Shown piece after piece: positions 32,081 to 42,579 of a stretch of DNA of 64,000 nucleotides. Made by a program: the position numbers and the translations under genes. Source of the stretch: Dendrolimus kikuchii (taxonomy: Eukaryota > Arthropoda > Insecta > Lepidoptera > Lasiocampidae); NCBI GenBank assembly GCA_019925095.2, contig CM034397.1, positions 2,254,001 through 2,318,000 of the forward strand, in the 5' to 3' direction. Under the pieces are notes generated by a model. It saw only the letters and a list, made by a program, of their open reading frames with translations, had not been told where the DNA came from and searched no databases. Position 1 is the first letter of the stretch. Each line of letters begins with the position of its first letter.

Positions 32081-32159
32081 GCCTAAATGGCGCTCTGTTG
32101 TTCGTGCCTACCCCGCAAGGGAACTGGCGTGAAGTTATGTATGTATGTATGTATGTATG
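32081..32159 (+). mobile_element. RTE-1 micro-insertion, 79 bases, with TSD
   Basis: Only the last ~18 codons (PKWRSVVRAYPARELA region) plus the (TATG)n tail, bounded by exact 11-base duplications tacgttagtat at 32070-32080 and 32160-32170. Shortest clear RTE-1 insertion here. Confidence 0.93.
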
Positions 32160-32207
32160 TACGTTAGTATTGTTAGCACAATTGAAAAAACATGATGATG
32201 AATATAT

Positions 32208-32504
32208 AATAATATCAGCTCATAAATGTCCCTCTGCTGGGCTCGGGTCTCCCATTACAGGGGAACGGACAGTATACCCACCACGCTTGTCCAAGGCGGC
32301 AGGGCAGATTTGACACATCGGTTATCTCGATGTGTAGGTTGCATCACGGTGTTTTCCTTCACCGTTGGTAGCACGTGGTAATTCTAACAATATGCACATT
32401 AGGTCAGAAAAATGCCTAGGCGGCGCTTGCGTTCCATCCAGGATCGAAACCGCGACCTTTGAGTTTGAGACGCGTGCGCTAGCCATTACGCTACCACGAC
32501 TCAC
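32208..32504 (-). mobile_element. tSINE, full length, with TSD
   Basis: Head with box A TAGCGTAATGG near 32485 and a box B-like GGTTTCGATCC complement near 32440-32450. 3' block CAGCAGAGGGACATTTATGA. Exact 11-base duplication gatgaatatat at 32197-32207 and 32505-32515. Confidence 0.92.
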
Positions 32505-32515
32505 GATGAATATAT

Positions 32516-33529
32516 TAATTTCAAAATGGTATCTTAATTATTAATTGAAAATCATAAGTCTACCACCACTACCAAACAACAACAACAATAACAATTTGAG
32601 TTCCTCCAAAAGCCAAAGGAGAAGAAACAAAACAAACTCCCCAGCATTGTTAATGACATTACCTTAATTTAAATATTTTATGAATAATATATAACTGAAA
32701 GAGACATAATATAGTAGAATATAATTCTAAGGTAAAGTAGTAATACTATATTATTTCTTTTTTTTTTACAATTGTATAAAAATTTAATTAAATTACATAT
32801 AATCGAATACAATGCAAGAAAACTTAACTTATTTGTATTGTATTCTACTCATAGTCCTTCAAGACTATAAGTAGAATACTGAGCCTAGATCACCGTCTTC
32901 TATGGGTAAGGTGCCCAGAAGGCTGGCTACGTTTCCTCGCTGGATCGCCATACTGATCCGGCGAGAAGAGACATAATAAATTGAATATTAAATATTTATT
33001 GAAATTATAATAGCATCATAATCAACAACATAATCAATAATATAATCATAATATGTATATGTAGTCATAAGGACTACAAATGGCTTGTAAACAAAACTAC
33101 AAAAAAAAAATGTATGCCTATCAAAGGCGAAATATGTAACTTTTACCAGTTAGCATATCCATAGGTCGCTGGTTCATATCCGGCTCGAAGGACCAACATG
33201 CACGCAGCTCGTCGCGCATATAATATATATTTGTAGTACACGCTGATGGTGGTGGGTCTAGGATACCCAGGTCGATGTATTCGTAGAAGTTAAAACACTG
33301 TTAGTTGATGAAAACTTGTAATAATATTACTTTACATACGAAAGCGTCTGCCTTCGGCTACAACCCAAACGGAAGAGGAACAAAAATGCAACCACAATGT
33401 TGCTAGTAAAAAATATTTTATGTTGGTGTTGCCAACAACATCTGCAAAAATGTCCATGTTTTAAACAAATAAATTACTTTAATTTTGACTTTGAGCAACA
33501 TATCTTTACTTTATAATTATTCTCTCTTT
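32516..33529. other. Mostly unrecognised; LINE-like 3' fragment
   Basis: 32905-32965 (GGTGCCCAGAAGGCTGGCTA) matches 4676-4735, a repeated LINE-like 3' fragment. The remainder is AT-rich without coding-like frames. Confidence 0.45.
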
Positions 33530-33720
33530 TCCTTCACCATATCCCAATTACTTGGGGTCGGCACAATATGTCTTTTTCTTCCACACTCTTCTATTCTGAC
33601 ATACCTCTTCTGTCACACCGCATATCATCATGTCATCCTTCACACAATCCATCCATCTTTTTTTTGGTCTACCTTTAAATTTATACCCATCCATCTTGTA
33701 GTATAACATTCTTTTTGTCA
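33530..33720 (-). mobile_element. LINE fragment (RTE-like), antisense
   Basis: The minus translation has KKDGW...C then short blocks around EEKDILC and PQVIGIW, resembling the GRPKKxWMDCVxDDM ... KKTYCADP-type RTE ending. Decayed, with no matching copy in the window. Confidence 0.4.
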
Positions 33721-33764
33721 CGTGACTTTCATTTTATTACTTTATAATTATTATGTTTAACTAT

Positions 33765-33910
33765 ATCTCAGGAGCCTTAAGAACAGATGAGCGTGCATGA
33801 CAGGAGCTATGGATGTCAAAGAAGCGAGTGAGGTGTGTAAGAACAAGCCTGAATGGCGCTCTGTTGTCCGTGCCTACCCCGCAAGGGAACTGGCGTGAAG
33901 CTATGTATGT
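33765..33910 (+). mobile_element. RTE-1 LINE 3' end, short
   Basis: From CAGGAGCCTTAAGAACAGAT to the (TATG)n tail. Flanking direct repeats atgtttaactat / atgtttaaatat at 33753-33764 and 33911-33922, one mismatch. Confidence 0.85.
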
Positions 33911-33922
33911 ATGTTTAAATAT

Positions 33923-34362
33923 CAGTGGTCTTTTTTAAATGAATTTTGAACAAATGCTCAAGAAGGTAATTTGCATGTATAATTAATTACTGAAAACGAA
34001 ATTACATATCGGACAACGTTGCTTTACTATTTTTTGTCTTGTTTCCTGTAAGCTTTGATGAGCTTGGTGTAAGGGTCAGCTAGCCAGGTCAACAAGTTTT
34101 TATGACAATTCACACTGCTTCTCCAGCAAACAAACAAGACGTTAATAATCGATCTAACAGTTGAACCGCGTATTACAAAATAGAAAGTATTACAATAACG
34201 ACATAAATCAGTTTAAGATTATCTCAGATCTTTTGTAAAGTGGCAAATAATGGTAGCTTTCAAAACATTGCGTAATTTTATAGGCTTTGTTAAATTTGAT
34301 TACGGCATTAATGATTTTGTTTGAATTACTTTGATCGTATTACATATTTCAGGTCTTTGTTT
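33923..34362. other. Nothing recognised
   Basis: AT-rich; no coding-like frame. Confidence 0.5.
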
Positions 34363-34470
34363 TGGCCATATAAGCATTGCTATCCAACGCGGCGATACAG
34401 CTTTGGGTGCTGTTTTGGGAACGTTTCCAACGAGCGATAGAGGTTTGGGACTAATTTTTTATCGTTAACT
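34363..34470 (+). mobile_element. LINE-like coding fragment
   Basis: Plus frame FGHISIAIQRGDTALGAVLG, TFPTSDRG. The ISIAIQ(R/H)G block recurs at 45737-45990 (RRISIAIQHGNAGSLLGTLP), so this is a LINE ORF2 C-terminal piece, not a host exon. Confidence 0.55.
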
Positions 34471-34639
34471 TTATAATAAATAAATAATGGATAGACAATC
34501 ATACACATTGTACATTCTGAAGTTAAGCAAGTTACGTTTGGGTTATGGCTAATATATAACGGACCTAGGGCCAATCCTAGACAGCCAGACGTACATAACG
34601 GATCAGAAAGTTCGTTTACGAAAATTACCATGGCAGGGA

Positions 34640-34775
34640 TGTAACAGACGAATCAGAGAATCTAAAAGAAAATGCAACGTGTTCTCCATCGTTAATATAG
34701 TCTATGCCACTTGGTTCTTTTTCAAATAGCTTCAATGTCCAGACGGCATTTTTAGAAATTGATAATATTATATTT
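34640..34775. repeat. Helitron-like (type I) terminal fragment
   Basis: AATGCAACGTGTTCTCCATC ... AATAGCTTCAATGTCCAGAC matches the distal part of the type I elements near 20985-21050 and 42295-42345. Confidence 0.5.
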
Positions 34776-34791
34776 ATCACGATATGAGACT

Positions 34792-35143
34792 GGAGAGAGT
34801 TGGTCTGAAAGAGAGTGTCGGGGTGAAGGTAAGGAAAGGAATGCTCCGGTGGTTCGGGCATGTGGAAAGAATGCATGATGAAAGAATGACTAAACAGATG
34901 TACAATGCAAGAGTGGATGGATGCAGAAGTCGTGGAAGGCCGCGACACACCTTCCATGATCAAATTGATCGTGTACTAGCGGAGGGTGATGTCAGGAGCC
35001 TTGGGAACAGACGAGTGTGCATGACAAGAGTTATGAATGTTAGAGAAGCAAGTGAGGTGTGTAAGTATGGGCCTAAATGGCGCTCTGTTTTTCGTGCCTG
35101 CCCCGCGAGGGAACTGGCGTGAATTTATGTATGTATGTAGTAT
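34792..35143 (+). mobile_element. RTE-1 LINE 3' end
   Basis: ORF2 from RVGLKESVGVKVRKGMLRW to the PARELA-stop with an uninterrupted frame, then a TATG-type tail with a TATGTAG variant. Target duplication not clear. Confidence 0.88.
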
Positions 35144-35169
35144 GTAGGAATGTAACCCTCAGCTTTATT

Positions 35170-35638
35170 CCTTTTTTTTTTTAATGCGGGGGAAATGCTA
35201 TTTACGCACAATACTGGGTCCTTTGCAAGGGATTAGACCATAGTTGATCATGAAGGCTTTCCCCTTTGATAAGGGGCAATCCGAACAATAATCAAGCCAG
35301 CTTGTGTGGAGACTCAGAGAAGTTGCACGGGCAACAACCACTACCCACTAAAACCACCCTCCTTCCATGTGCCCCGCGCTTGTTTTGTAGGAAAGGCTGA
35401 GACTTAGGACGTAGTTACGCCCAGTCCGATCCAGCGCAACAAGTGCCTGAATGTGCCCCGGGAACACATTCACTTCGTCAGCGGGGGTGATGAATCCTTT
35501 GCTCCCTTGATAGCTAAAGGCCCCCCGAATCGGTATTATTCAGGGTGGGAAGTCATCCGCATACCTGCGTTTCCGGAGGCCAGCCAACGGCCGGCGTCCG
35601 CGTGGAGTCGCATTAGTACGCGCAATAATACTCCTCTA
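35170..35638 (-). mobile_element. LE retroelement, longest copy
   Basis: Extends ~90-100 bases beyond the LE 5' end seen elsewhere (past GCTAAAGGCCCCCCG). Poly(A) end at 35170-35182. Imperfect 13-base flanking repeats cctcagctttatt / cctcaaccttatt at 35157-35169 and 35639-35651. Confidence 0.72.
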
Positions 35639-35741
35639 CCTCAACCTTATTGCTGCAGTGAGGTCGGCCAACAAAGGTTTAGCCTACAATCCTCTTTTTA
35701 GGATTCCGTAGTCTCTGTGCTAAAATACGGAACCCTATTCT

Positions 35742-36060
35742 ATCCGTGCAAGAACGGAGGCAGAATACAATTTCCTGCGGCCAGGCGGCCTGTCGTAAGA
35801 GGCGACCAAACAACCCACAGCCAGGTGATAGGGTATTTGATTGTCTGTGTGGCTACCACCCCGGGTTTAAAGTATGTCGCCATAACACCTTTGAGTTATG
35901 TTCTGGCATTAGTGGCCAGGTTCCAGTCTGCCTTGAGAGAGCGGCAGCACATTGGTAGCACTTTTGGTGTTACAAATGTCCATAAGCGATGGTAACCAGT
36001 TTCCATCAAGTAGGCCGTCTGCTTGTTTGCTGCATTCATGCAATATTACAATATAATAAA
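35742..36060 (+). repeat. SB repeat, diverged full length
   Basis: 5' end TATCCGTGCAAGAACGG; tail ends CATGCAATATTACAATATAA. More diverged than most copies (CAGGTGATAGGG, AGTTATGTTCTGG). Confidence 0.88.
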
Positions 36061-36107
36061 AATGAAATAAAAAGTCCCGACATTCCCCTGCGTTTACAAA
36101 AAAAAAA

Positions 36108-36186
36108 ATAGGCTAACCGTTTCACGCGGATATCCTGTGAGAGCGTGGTATCACACCGATCGTCCCGGCGCTAAGAGTTGAAATCA
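36108..36186 (-). repeat. WR repeat
   Basis: About 80 bases (GGCTAACCGTTTCACGCGGA ... GGTATCACACCGA) that match the complement of 42432-42512. Possibly a LINE 3' fragment. Confidence 0.6.
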
Positions 36187-36664
36187 ACATATGAAAGTAT
36201 GGAATCTGCCATGATATGTAAAATTGATGAGCTCTGTGGTTGAACGGGCTAAGCCTTTGCCGGCCGAACTTACTGGAACGCAGAGGCTCCAGATTCTATT
36301 ACTGGTTGGTTCGTATAAACGAGCTTGCCATTGTTTACTATAGTCTGGGTGACTGGGAGGACCCAGAGATTTTCTTTATATTTCATATTCTATTTATATC
36401 TCAAATTCTTTTTTTTAATAAGTATTGTACAGAAGTATGTTACAGAATCATATATATTACCCATAATACAAGCAATAAAAGGAAAGAAAAATAATATTAT
36501 AGTTATAATAATGACATGACGTGCTAAAATTATGCTGCAATATGTCTCCACAAATTCCTTACAAGCATGGCAAAATAAAAAATAAAAAGAGTGTGTGTGG
36601 ATAATACAAGCTTAACTTGATTAGCTTAGGACTATAGAGTGTGTGTGGTTGTCGCCCGATTTTA
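36187..36664. other. Nothing recognised
   Basis: No shared repeat, apart from simple AT-rich runs; frames here are not coding-like. Confidence 0.45.
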
Positions 36665-37325
36665 TATTTAATCATTATAATAATACGTGAAGCAAAAACT
36701 TTGTACCCCTTTTTGAGAAAATTACGCGGACGGAGGAGTATGAAATCTTTCGCACACTTATCTTCTATATATATAAAAGAAAGTCGTATTAGTTACACTA
36801 TTTATAACTCAAGAACGGCTGTACCGATTTGGCTGAAAATTGGTGGGAAGGTAGCTTAGAACCAGGAGACGGACATAGGATACTTTTCATCCCGTTGGAA
36901 CCGGTAGGTGGCGCTGAGATCGGGTTCTAGAATCCTCCTAATCACCTGGAGCGATTTTGATGATTTTGTTTTTGTGTGTTTGAGTGGGTCCCCGGATGGT
37001 TTAAATCCACAATTGGAACCGGTAGGTGGCGCTGGGATCGGGTCCTAGATTTTTATTTTTTCAGAGCAGGACAACGTCTGCCGGGGCCGCTAGTAGTTTA
37101 TATAGAGAAGGAGTGCAGAATGCTAATACTTTTTTAAAATGATGTATAAAAAATACATTAAATCAATAAAAAAAGTATTACACACACTACCATGTATTTG
37201 ACACACACCGCATATATACTCTTTTATGTATTATTAAAGTCAAATTAACAGTGTAGCCTTGGCGAAATCTGAGATTATAGAAGTATAGTCTTTGACAACA
37301 GAACCTTAATAATATTCAAACCGAC
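36665..37325 (+). repeat. TR repeat, split by a Helitron
   Basis: The left part 36665-36760 and right part 37094-37325 are contiguous in the copy at 62335-62645. Landmarks: GCAAAAACTTTGTACCCC, TAGTTTATATAGAGAAG, GTCAAATTAACAGTGTA, GACAACAGAACCTTAATAAT. Unclassified repeat. Confidence 0.87.
36761..37093 (+). mobile_element. Helitron-like element with empty site in window
   Basis: Starts TCTTCTATATATATAAAAG and ends GCCGGGGCCGCTAG, inserted between A and T. The empty site is cacactta|tagtttatat at 62420-62435, proving precise insertion without duplication. Same 333-base subfamily as 25053-25385. Confidence 0.95.
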
Positions 37326-37407
37326 CGCTAGTTCTTTATTATTATCAAAGTTAGCATACTTATACCTAAAGTCTCTCATATCGCTTTTATTTATTTATTT
37401 CCTGTTC

Positions 37408-38053
37408 TTGGATGTGCTTTAAGCAGGGATGGAAGGTACACCGCTGATATAGAAAGAAGAGTGAATTTGGGGAATAGTGTGAATGGAGCGTTAGGTAAAC
37501 TTCTAGGCGCTAAGAACCTCAGCCAGAAGGCCCAGCTCGCCGTACACAACGCGGTGCTGGTACCTACGCTCACGTATGGAAGCGAGAGTTGGGTATGGAA
37601 GAGAGAGCATGAAAGCAGAGTAAACGCGGTCGAGATGCGAGCACTGCGCAAAATCTGCGGAGTGACGCTTGCGGACCGCGTTCGTAATACCGAAGTAAGA
37701 AAGACAGTTGGTCTGAAAGAGAGTGTCGGGGTGAAGGTAAGGAAAGGAATGCTCCGGTGGTTCGGACATGTAGAAAGAATGCATGATGAAAGAATGAATA
37801 AACAGATATACAATGCAAAAGTGGATGGATGCAGAAGTCGTGGAAGGCCACGACACACTTTCCATGATCAAATTGATCGTGTACTAGCAGAAAATGATAT
37901 TAGGAGCCTTAAGAACAGACGAGCGTGCATGACAAGAGTTATGAATGTCAAAGAAGCAAGTGAGGTGTGTAAGAATAAGCCTAAATGGCGCTCTGTTGTT
38001 CGTGCCTACCCCGCAAGGGAACTGGCGTGAAGTTATGTATGTATGTATGTATG
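37408..38053 (+). mobile_element. RTE-1 LINE 3' end, with TSD
   Basis: ORF2 fragment with a (TATG)n tail. Exact 12-base duplication tatttcctgttc at 37396-37407 and 38054-38065. Second longest open copy. Confidence 0.94.
37409..38030 (+). pseudogene. RTE-1 ORF2, C-terminal ~207 residues
   Basis: Open from LGCALSRDGRYTTDIERRVN to ARELA-stop. It contains LTYGSESWVWKREHESRVNA, GMLRWFGHVERMHDERM and RSRGRPRHTFHDQIDRVLAE. It lacks endonuclease and reverse transcriptase core, since the copy is 5'-truncated. Close identity with 14352-15056 suggests recent activity. Confidence 0.85.
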
Positions 38054-38065
38054 TATTTCCTGTTC

Positions 38066-38433
38066 CACAAAACATAACAATGAAAAAAAGCCCGGAGCCC
38101 AAGCTATGAAAAATCCCGTTATTATAGCACTCCTAAATTCAATAACCACTCGATAGCAAAATACCTATTGGTATCATACAATTACTAAACGCGCTGTCGC
38201 CGTTACAGATTCTTACGTAAGTCCGTCCAACAAAGTGTGGAAAGCGCAAGAGTTGCACAAAACAAAAAAAAAAATAAGAAAAACAACAATCTGTTGTCAC
38301 TTCACTTGATGAATTTCTAGATTTGATCGACCGTGTTTTTCTTATTTTTCATGATCTCCGGCTTTCTTTATCGGTGACGTTTTGTTTGACGCAGAATTAA
38401 GACACCGTGCTTTTATATAATTACTAGTAGATA
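38066..38433. other. Nothing recognised
   Basis: No shared repeat or coding-like frame. Confidence 0.5.
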
Positions 38434-39274
38434 GAGATCCCAGTCACCCCAGACTTACGTGATTTTAGGAAAGATGAAATTTTTAGGATCGGTAGTTTAA
38501 TATGAACTTAGAAAGGAATGGATACTGGCTAAGCTGAACGCGGGGCCGTTTTTCAGGTAGCAGCTATCAAAGGTGGACAATAACCATGGAAAGATGTTTG
38601 GCCCGTCAGATTTGTCTGGCTCATTGGAAAATATTATACTTGATAATATATATAAAATTCAGCCTTCCTAAAATGACGTAAGTTCCCGTTTTTTTTAAAG
38701 TGTCTGTCAAAAGTTACAGCCCACAGGAAGTGTCTGGCAACTGCATATCTTCGTTTATAACAATATCATATATGACATATGTAAAAACTAGCCTTGCTAC
38801 TTTGACGTAAGTTAGAATGGTTATTTTCCACCTTTGATACCTACTTTCAGCTTAGCGAGTATCCATTCTTTTCTAAGTTTATGTTAAACTTCCGATACCT
38901 TTATCCGTGCAAGAGCGGAGAAAGAATACAATTTCCTGCGGCCGGGCGGCCTGTCGTAAGAGGCGACAAAGCAACCCACAGCCAGGTGGTAGGGCATTTG
39001 CCCGACTGGATGGCTATCACCCCTGGTCTAAAGCATGTCGCCATAACAACCTTGAGTTGTGTTCCGGCATTAGTGACCAGGTTCAAGTCTCCCTTAAGAG
39101 AGCAGCAGCACATTTGTAGCACCTTCAGTGTTGCAAATGTCCATAGGCGATGGTAACCGCTTTCCATCAAGTGAGCCGTCTGCCTGTCTGCTGAATTCCT
39201 GCAATTAAAAAAAAACCGATACTGAAAGTTTCATCTTTCCTAAAATCACGTAAGTCTGGGGTGACTGGGATCTC
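38434..39274. mobile_element. TIR element with >100-base arms, split by SB
   Basis: The left arm starts GAGATCCCAGTCACCCCAGA and the right arm ends with its complement at 39274. Similarity continues inward for well over 100 bases (GAATGGATACT, ATCAAAGGTGG on both sides). Net length about 515 bases after removing SB and one TSD. No transposase. Confidence 0.85.
38899..39215 (+). repeat. SB repeat, full length, TSD ccgatac
   Basis: Complete SB, 317 bases, with exact 7-base duplication ccgatac at 38892-38898 and 39216-39222. The opposite arm of the host TIR element shows the pre-insertion order, which defines both SB ends. Confidence 0.93.
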
Positions 39275-39454
39275 AATCTATAGCTGTTATTCGTTACTTC
39301 GCCTGCTTTTTTTTTCACTGTGAAGTAAAAACACAACTTTAATGGAAACTGACGAATGTACGTCAACGAAAGCATCAAAGGAATTAAAGCACTTTTTAAA
39401 AGTGTGCGTAAGTCTATGTAGATGTGGAATACACGTGGTTTGCATCTGTGAGGT

Positions 39455-39835
39455 TGGTCATGAACGTAGATCGCCACAAGACGTCGCCACTCATCCCTGT
39501 CCTCTGATTTCCTCATCCAGCGCCTACCGGCCGTCCTTGCACAGGTCGTCGGTTCATCGGGCATCGGTCCTGCGGCACATGACCGGCCCACGGCCACTTC
39601 AACTTGCTAATTTTACGTTTGCTTCTTGCTAATTAAGAGTAATACGCAACATAGCTAGCTCCATAGCCCGTTGAGCAACTTGGAACTTGTGGATCAATCC
39701 TGCCGTCAAAGTCTATGTCTCGGCCTCGTAGGTCTGGACGGGGAGGACGCACTGCTCGAAGATTTTTATCTTCAAGCATTGAGGAATGGTAGACGAGAAG
39801 ACTTGACGTCTGTGTGGTTAATACAGTGAAACCTG
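39455..39835 (-). mobile_element. RTE-2 LINE fragment
   Basis: On minus, the upstream piece 39640-39835 has KIFEQCVLPVQTYEAET-like coding (with changes) and FQVAQR. The downstream piece 39460-39600 reads TAGRRWMRKSEDRDEWRRL, an RTE-type C-terminal motif. Decayed frames. Confidence 0.7.
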
Positions 39836-39884
39836 GATAAATGAGCCCTTGATATGTGAGAAAGCTCTGTTATTAATAATTAAT

Positions 39885-40035
39885 GGAAAACATCGTGATG
39901 CGACCTGCACATCAAGATAACCGATGTGTCAAACCTGCCAAGCCGCCTTGGACAAGCGTGGCGGGTATACGTCCGTTCCCCCTATAATGGGAGGCCCGAG
40001 CCCAGCAGTGGGACCTTTACGGGCTGATATTATAT
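39885..40035 (+). mobile_element. tSINE, 5'-truncated
   Basis: From GGAAAACATCGTGATGCG to CCCAGCAGTGGGACCTTTAC and GGGCTGATATTATATA. The tRNA-like head is missing. Confidence 0.87.
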
Positions 40036-40536
40036 ATTTTTATTTTATATTTTATTTATTTCATTATTGAATTTCCAATGTGTATTTATTACTACTTTTC
40101 ACTTTGGCCAGCAAAATCTATTATTTTTAAAATAATCATAACAATCTGAACACAAAGCGCGACATTTGAATTAGCGATGAAAATGTAGTATATTTTCTGC
40201 AATATTACTTTTCTGTATTGGCTAAAATATATTATGATACTATATATTGTAGTACGGATGGGAACCCTAGCTCGCTCTACCTATTTTATTCGTCTGGGAA
40301 CTAAACTGAAAGATATATTTTATATTTTTTTACTAAATACTGTTGGCTATGGACCGAGGAATAATACAGCACATAATATTAAAATTAGTAGACTTTTATT
40401 ACTGCATTCATATACGCGAAGTGGATTACAGTTTGTTTGGAAAACTAATAACAATAGAAGCACAGACGTACTATCTTCTAATAGCATTCAAATATAGAAT
40501 ACGACCTACAAAAAAGTTCTTGTTGAAATTTTTTTT
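40036..40536. other. Nothing recognised
   Basis: AT-rich; the 87- and 100-codon plus frames here lack any recognisable motif and look incidental. Confidence 0.45.
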
Positions 40537-40575
40537 TTTTTTACTGCAGGAGATCAGCAGACAGGCAGATTTGTG
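40537..40575 (-). repeat. SB tail fragment
   Basis: T-run followed by ACTGCAGGAGATCAGCAGAC; only ~40 bases of the SB 3' end. Confidence 0.7.
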
Positions 40576-40861
40576 GGCAGGCAAATGTGAGATTTATTTC
40601 AACAAATACCTAAATAATATGAATTTTTATATATTTTTTTATTAGTCCCGGGCTCCTCTGTCATTGGTCACAATAGAGATACTCATTATCTCTTTTATTT
40701 TAATTTTAAGTCTACTTTCTGAAAAAATTACATTTTACCACTGCTTATTTTTATTTTCTATGGGTGAATAAGTATTGGATAGGTAGGTTGGGTAAGTGGA
40801 TGAATGGTTGGTAAGATGTGGGAATGTATGGAAAGATGGACGAGTGGGTAGAATTTTTATA

Positions 40862-40961
40862 CATACATACATAACTTCATGCCAGTTCCCTTGCGGGGTA
40901 GGCACGAACAACAGAGCGCCATTTAGGCTTATTCTTACACACCTCACTTGCTTCTTTGACA
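40862..40961 (-). mobile_element. RTE-1 micro-insertion, 100 bases, with TSD
   Basis: Minus strand; the CATA tail then the last ~27 codons. Exact 13-base duplication tagaatttttata at 40849-40861 and 40962-40974. Confidence 0.94.
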
Positions 40962-41074
40962 TAGAATTTTTATATTACTGATATTACGCATGTTGACTGT
41001 TTCATCACTTTCAAGATTGTTCTTGAGACAAAACCTAGCTTCTGTCCCTCCATAAGAAACAATCTAGAATAGAA

Positions 41075-41460
41075 TAAAATATACTTTATTGTACAAGAAA
41101 ATTCATGAAATGATACACAAAAATAGCTAAGTAATTAAGTAAAAATGGCAGCTTTATCGCTAGCAGCGATCTCTTCCACACAACCTTTTTGGATGAAGAG
41201 AGAAAAATGGCAGAAAAACTAGGGCAGGGTTTTGTTGCAAATTAATTTAACAACAAATATTTAAGAATACTTATTAATATTATAATATACATACATGATC
41301 ATTAATTTTGTTTGAAAACACAATTAAATTAAATAAAACTATATATACAAATTAAAATTAAACTATAAAATCTAATGCCAGACCGCTGTTAGTTGGAAAC
41401 GTGCCCAAAAGACTGGCTACATTACCTCGCTGAATGTAGACCAGTCTTTTCGTCACGTGA
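41075..41460. repeat. LINE 3' UTR-like fragments
   Basis: 41075-41215 (ATACTTTATTGTACAAGAAA ... AGCAGCGATCTCTTCCACAC) and 41387-41450 (GTGCCCAAAAGACTGGCTAC) resemble 6580-6640 and 4676-4735/32905-32965. Probably pieces of one LINE 3' region. Confidence 0.5.
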
Positions 41461-41526
41461 GACATCTATAGTCGTGATTTTATATATATACATATAGATC
41501 AATACAATCAATACAAAGTATACATA

Positions 41527-41977
41527 TAGATTTCAGGGCTGGCCCTAGCTTTTTTGCCGCGGTAGGCAAACTCGAAATATGCCGCCCCCACAGATGCTTG
41601 AGAAAACTTCGTTAACCAGAAAAAATATATATATACATACATACATACATAACTTCACGCCAGTTCCCTCGTGGGGTAGGCACGAACAACAGAGTGCCAT
41701 TTAGGCTTATTCTTACACACCTCACTTGCCTCTTTGACATTCATAACTCTTGTCATGCAATCTCGTCTGTTCTTAAGGCTCCTGACATCAAAAATATATA
41801 TAATTAAGTTAAAACATTAAACATTAATACAGATGTTATTAACGATAATTTATTTTATTGAAATACCAGTTTTTTTTTGGGCTTTAGTAGTTCAAGCGTT
41901 TTTGCAGACATTTTTGCCGCCCATAAATTTTGCCGCAGTAGGCAGTTGCCTACCGACATGAGCCGCCCCTGAGGTTT
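41527..41977. repeat. Inverted-repeat element (V), split by RTE-1
   Basis: The left end TTCAGGGCTGGCCCTAG ... GCCGCGGTAGGCAAACTC and the right end ...GCCGCAGTAGGCAGTTGCC and GAGCCGCCCCTGAGG are imperfectly complementary or repeated. TIR-like, only one copy in the window. Confidence 0.5.
41634..41789 (-). mobile_element. RTE-1 LINE 3' end, short, with TSD
   Basis: Minus strand, 156 bases, 13-base AT-rich duplication aaaaatatatata at 41621-41633 and 41790-41802. Confidence 0.9.
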
Positions 41978-41988
41978 ATATACACACA

Positions 41989-42350
41989 CTAGGATATGCC
42001 CGCGACTTCATACACGCTTGACTTGAAATTCCCGCGGGATTCCCGGGACACAAAGTATCGCGGCATTCAAAAAATAATTTAAGCTACCATTTTAGTGGAA
42101 ACTGTGTCGGAATAAGCCAATTTTTATGCACCCAAACAATTTCAAACCGCTCCCAGAAAAATTCCCGCGGGATTGCCGGCTTAAAAAGTAGCGCAGATTT
42201 TAAGTCTAAGTATTGGCTGTCGATCAGCGAAAACCGCATCAACATCGGCCCAGTAGTTTTACGTAAACCCCAACAAACAGACAAATAGAAATCCAAAAAA
42301 AATTGCATCGAGTTCTCCATCGTTTATACAGTCTATTCCATACGCACCTA
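41989..42350 (-). mobile_element. Helitron-like element (type I)
   Basis: Plus start ACTAGGATATGCCCGCGACTT = minus 3' end CTAG followed by T. It shares CCCGCGGGATT and the GTCGATCAGCGAAAACC segment with 12302 and 20528. TC end not located. Confidence 0.65.
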
Positions 42351-42431
42351 CATTTCATCCCAATAATCTAAGTACGACTTCTGGTAGTAGAACACAAGTC
42401 CACCTTCCAAGAGACGTATGTATGTAGCGGT

Positions 42432-42512
42432 ATGATTACAGCTCTTAGGGCCGGCTGGGTCGGTGTGATACCACGCTATCACAGAATATCGGCGTGAAAC
42501 GGTTAGCCTTCT
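42432..42512 (+). repeat. WR repeat
   Basis: Complement of 36108-36186: GGTGTGATACCACGCTATCA ... CGGCGTGAAACGGTTAGCC. Confidence 0.6.
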
Positions 42513-42579
42513 GTCTGTACAACGGGGTGTATTCTGATGAGCTGTTTGATTTGGTACCTACGTTGCCATTTTATCATCG

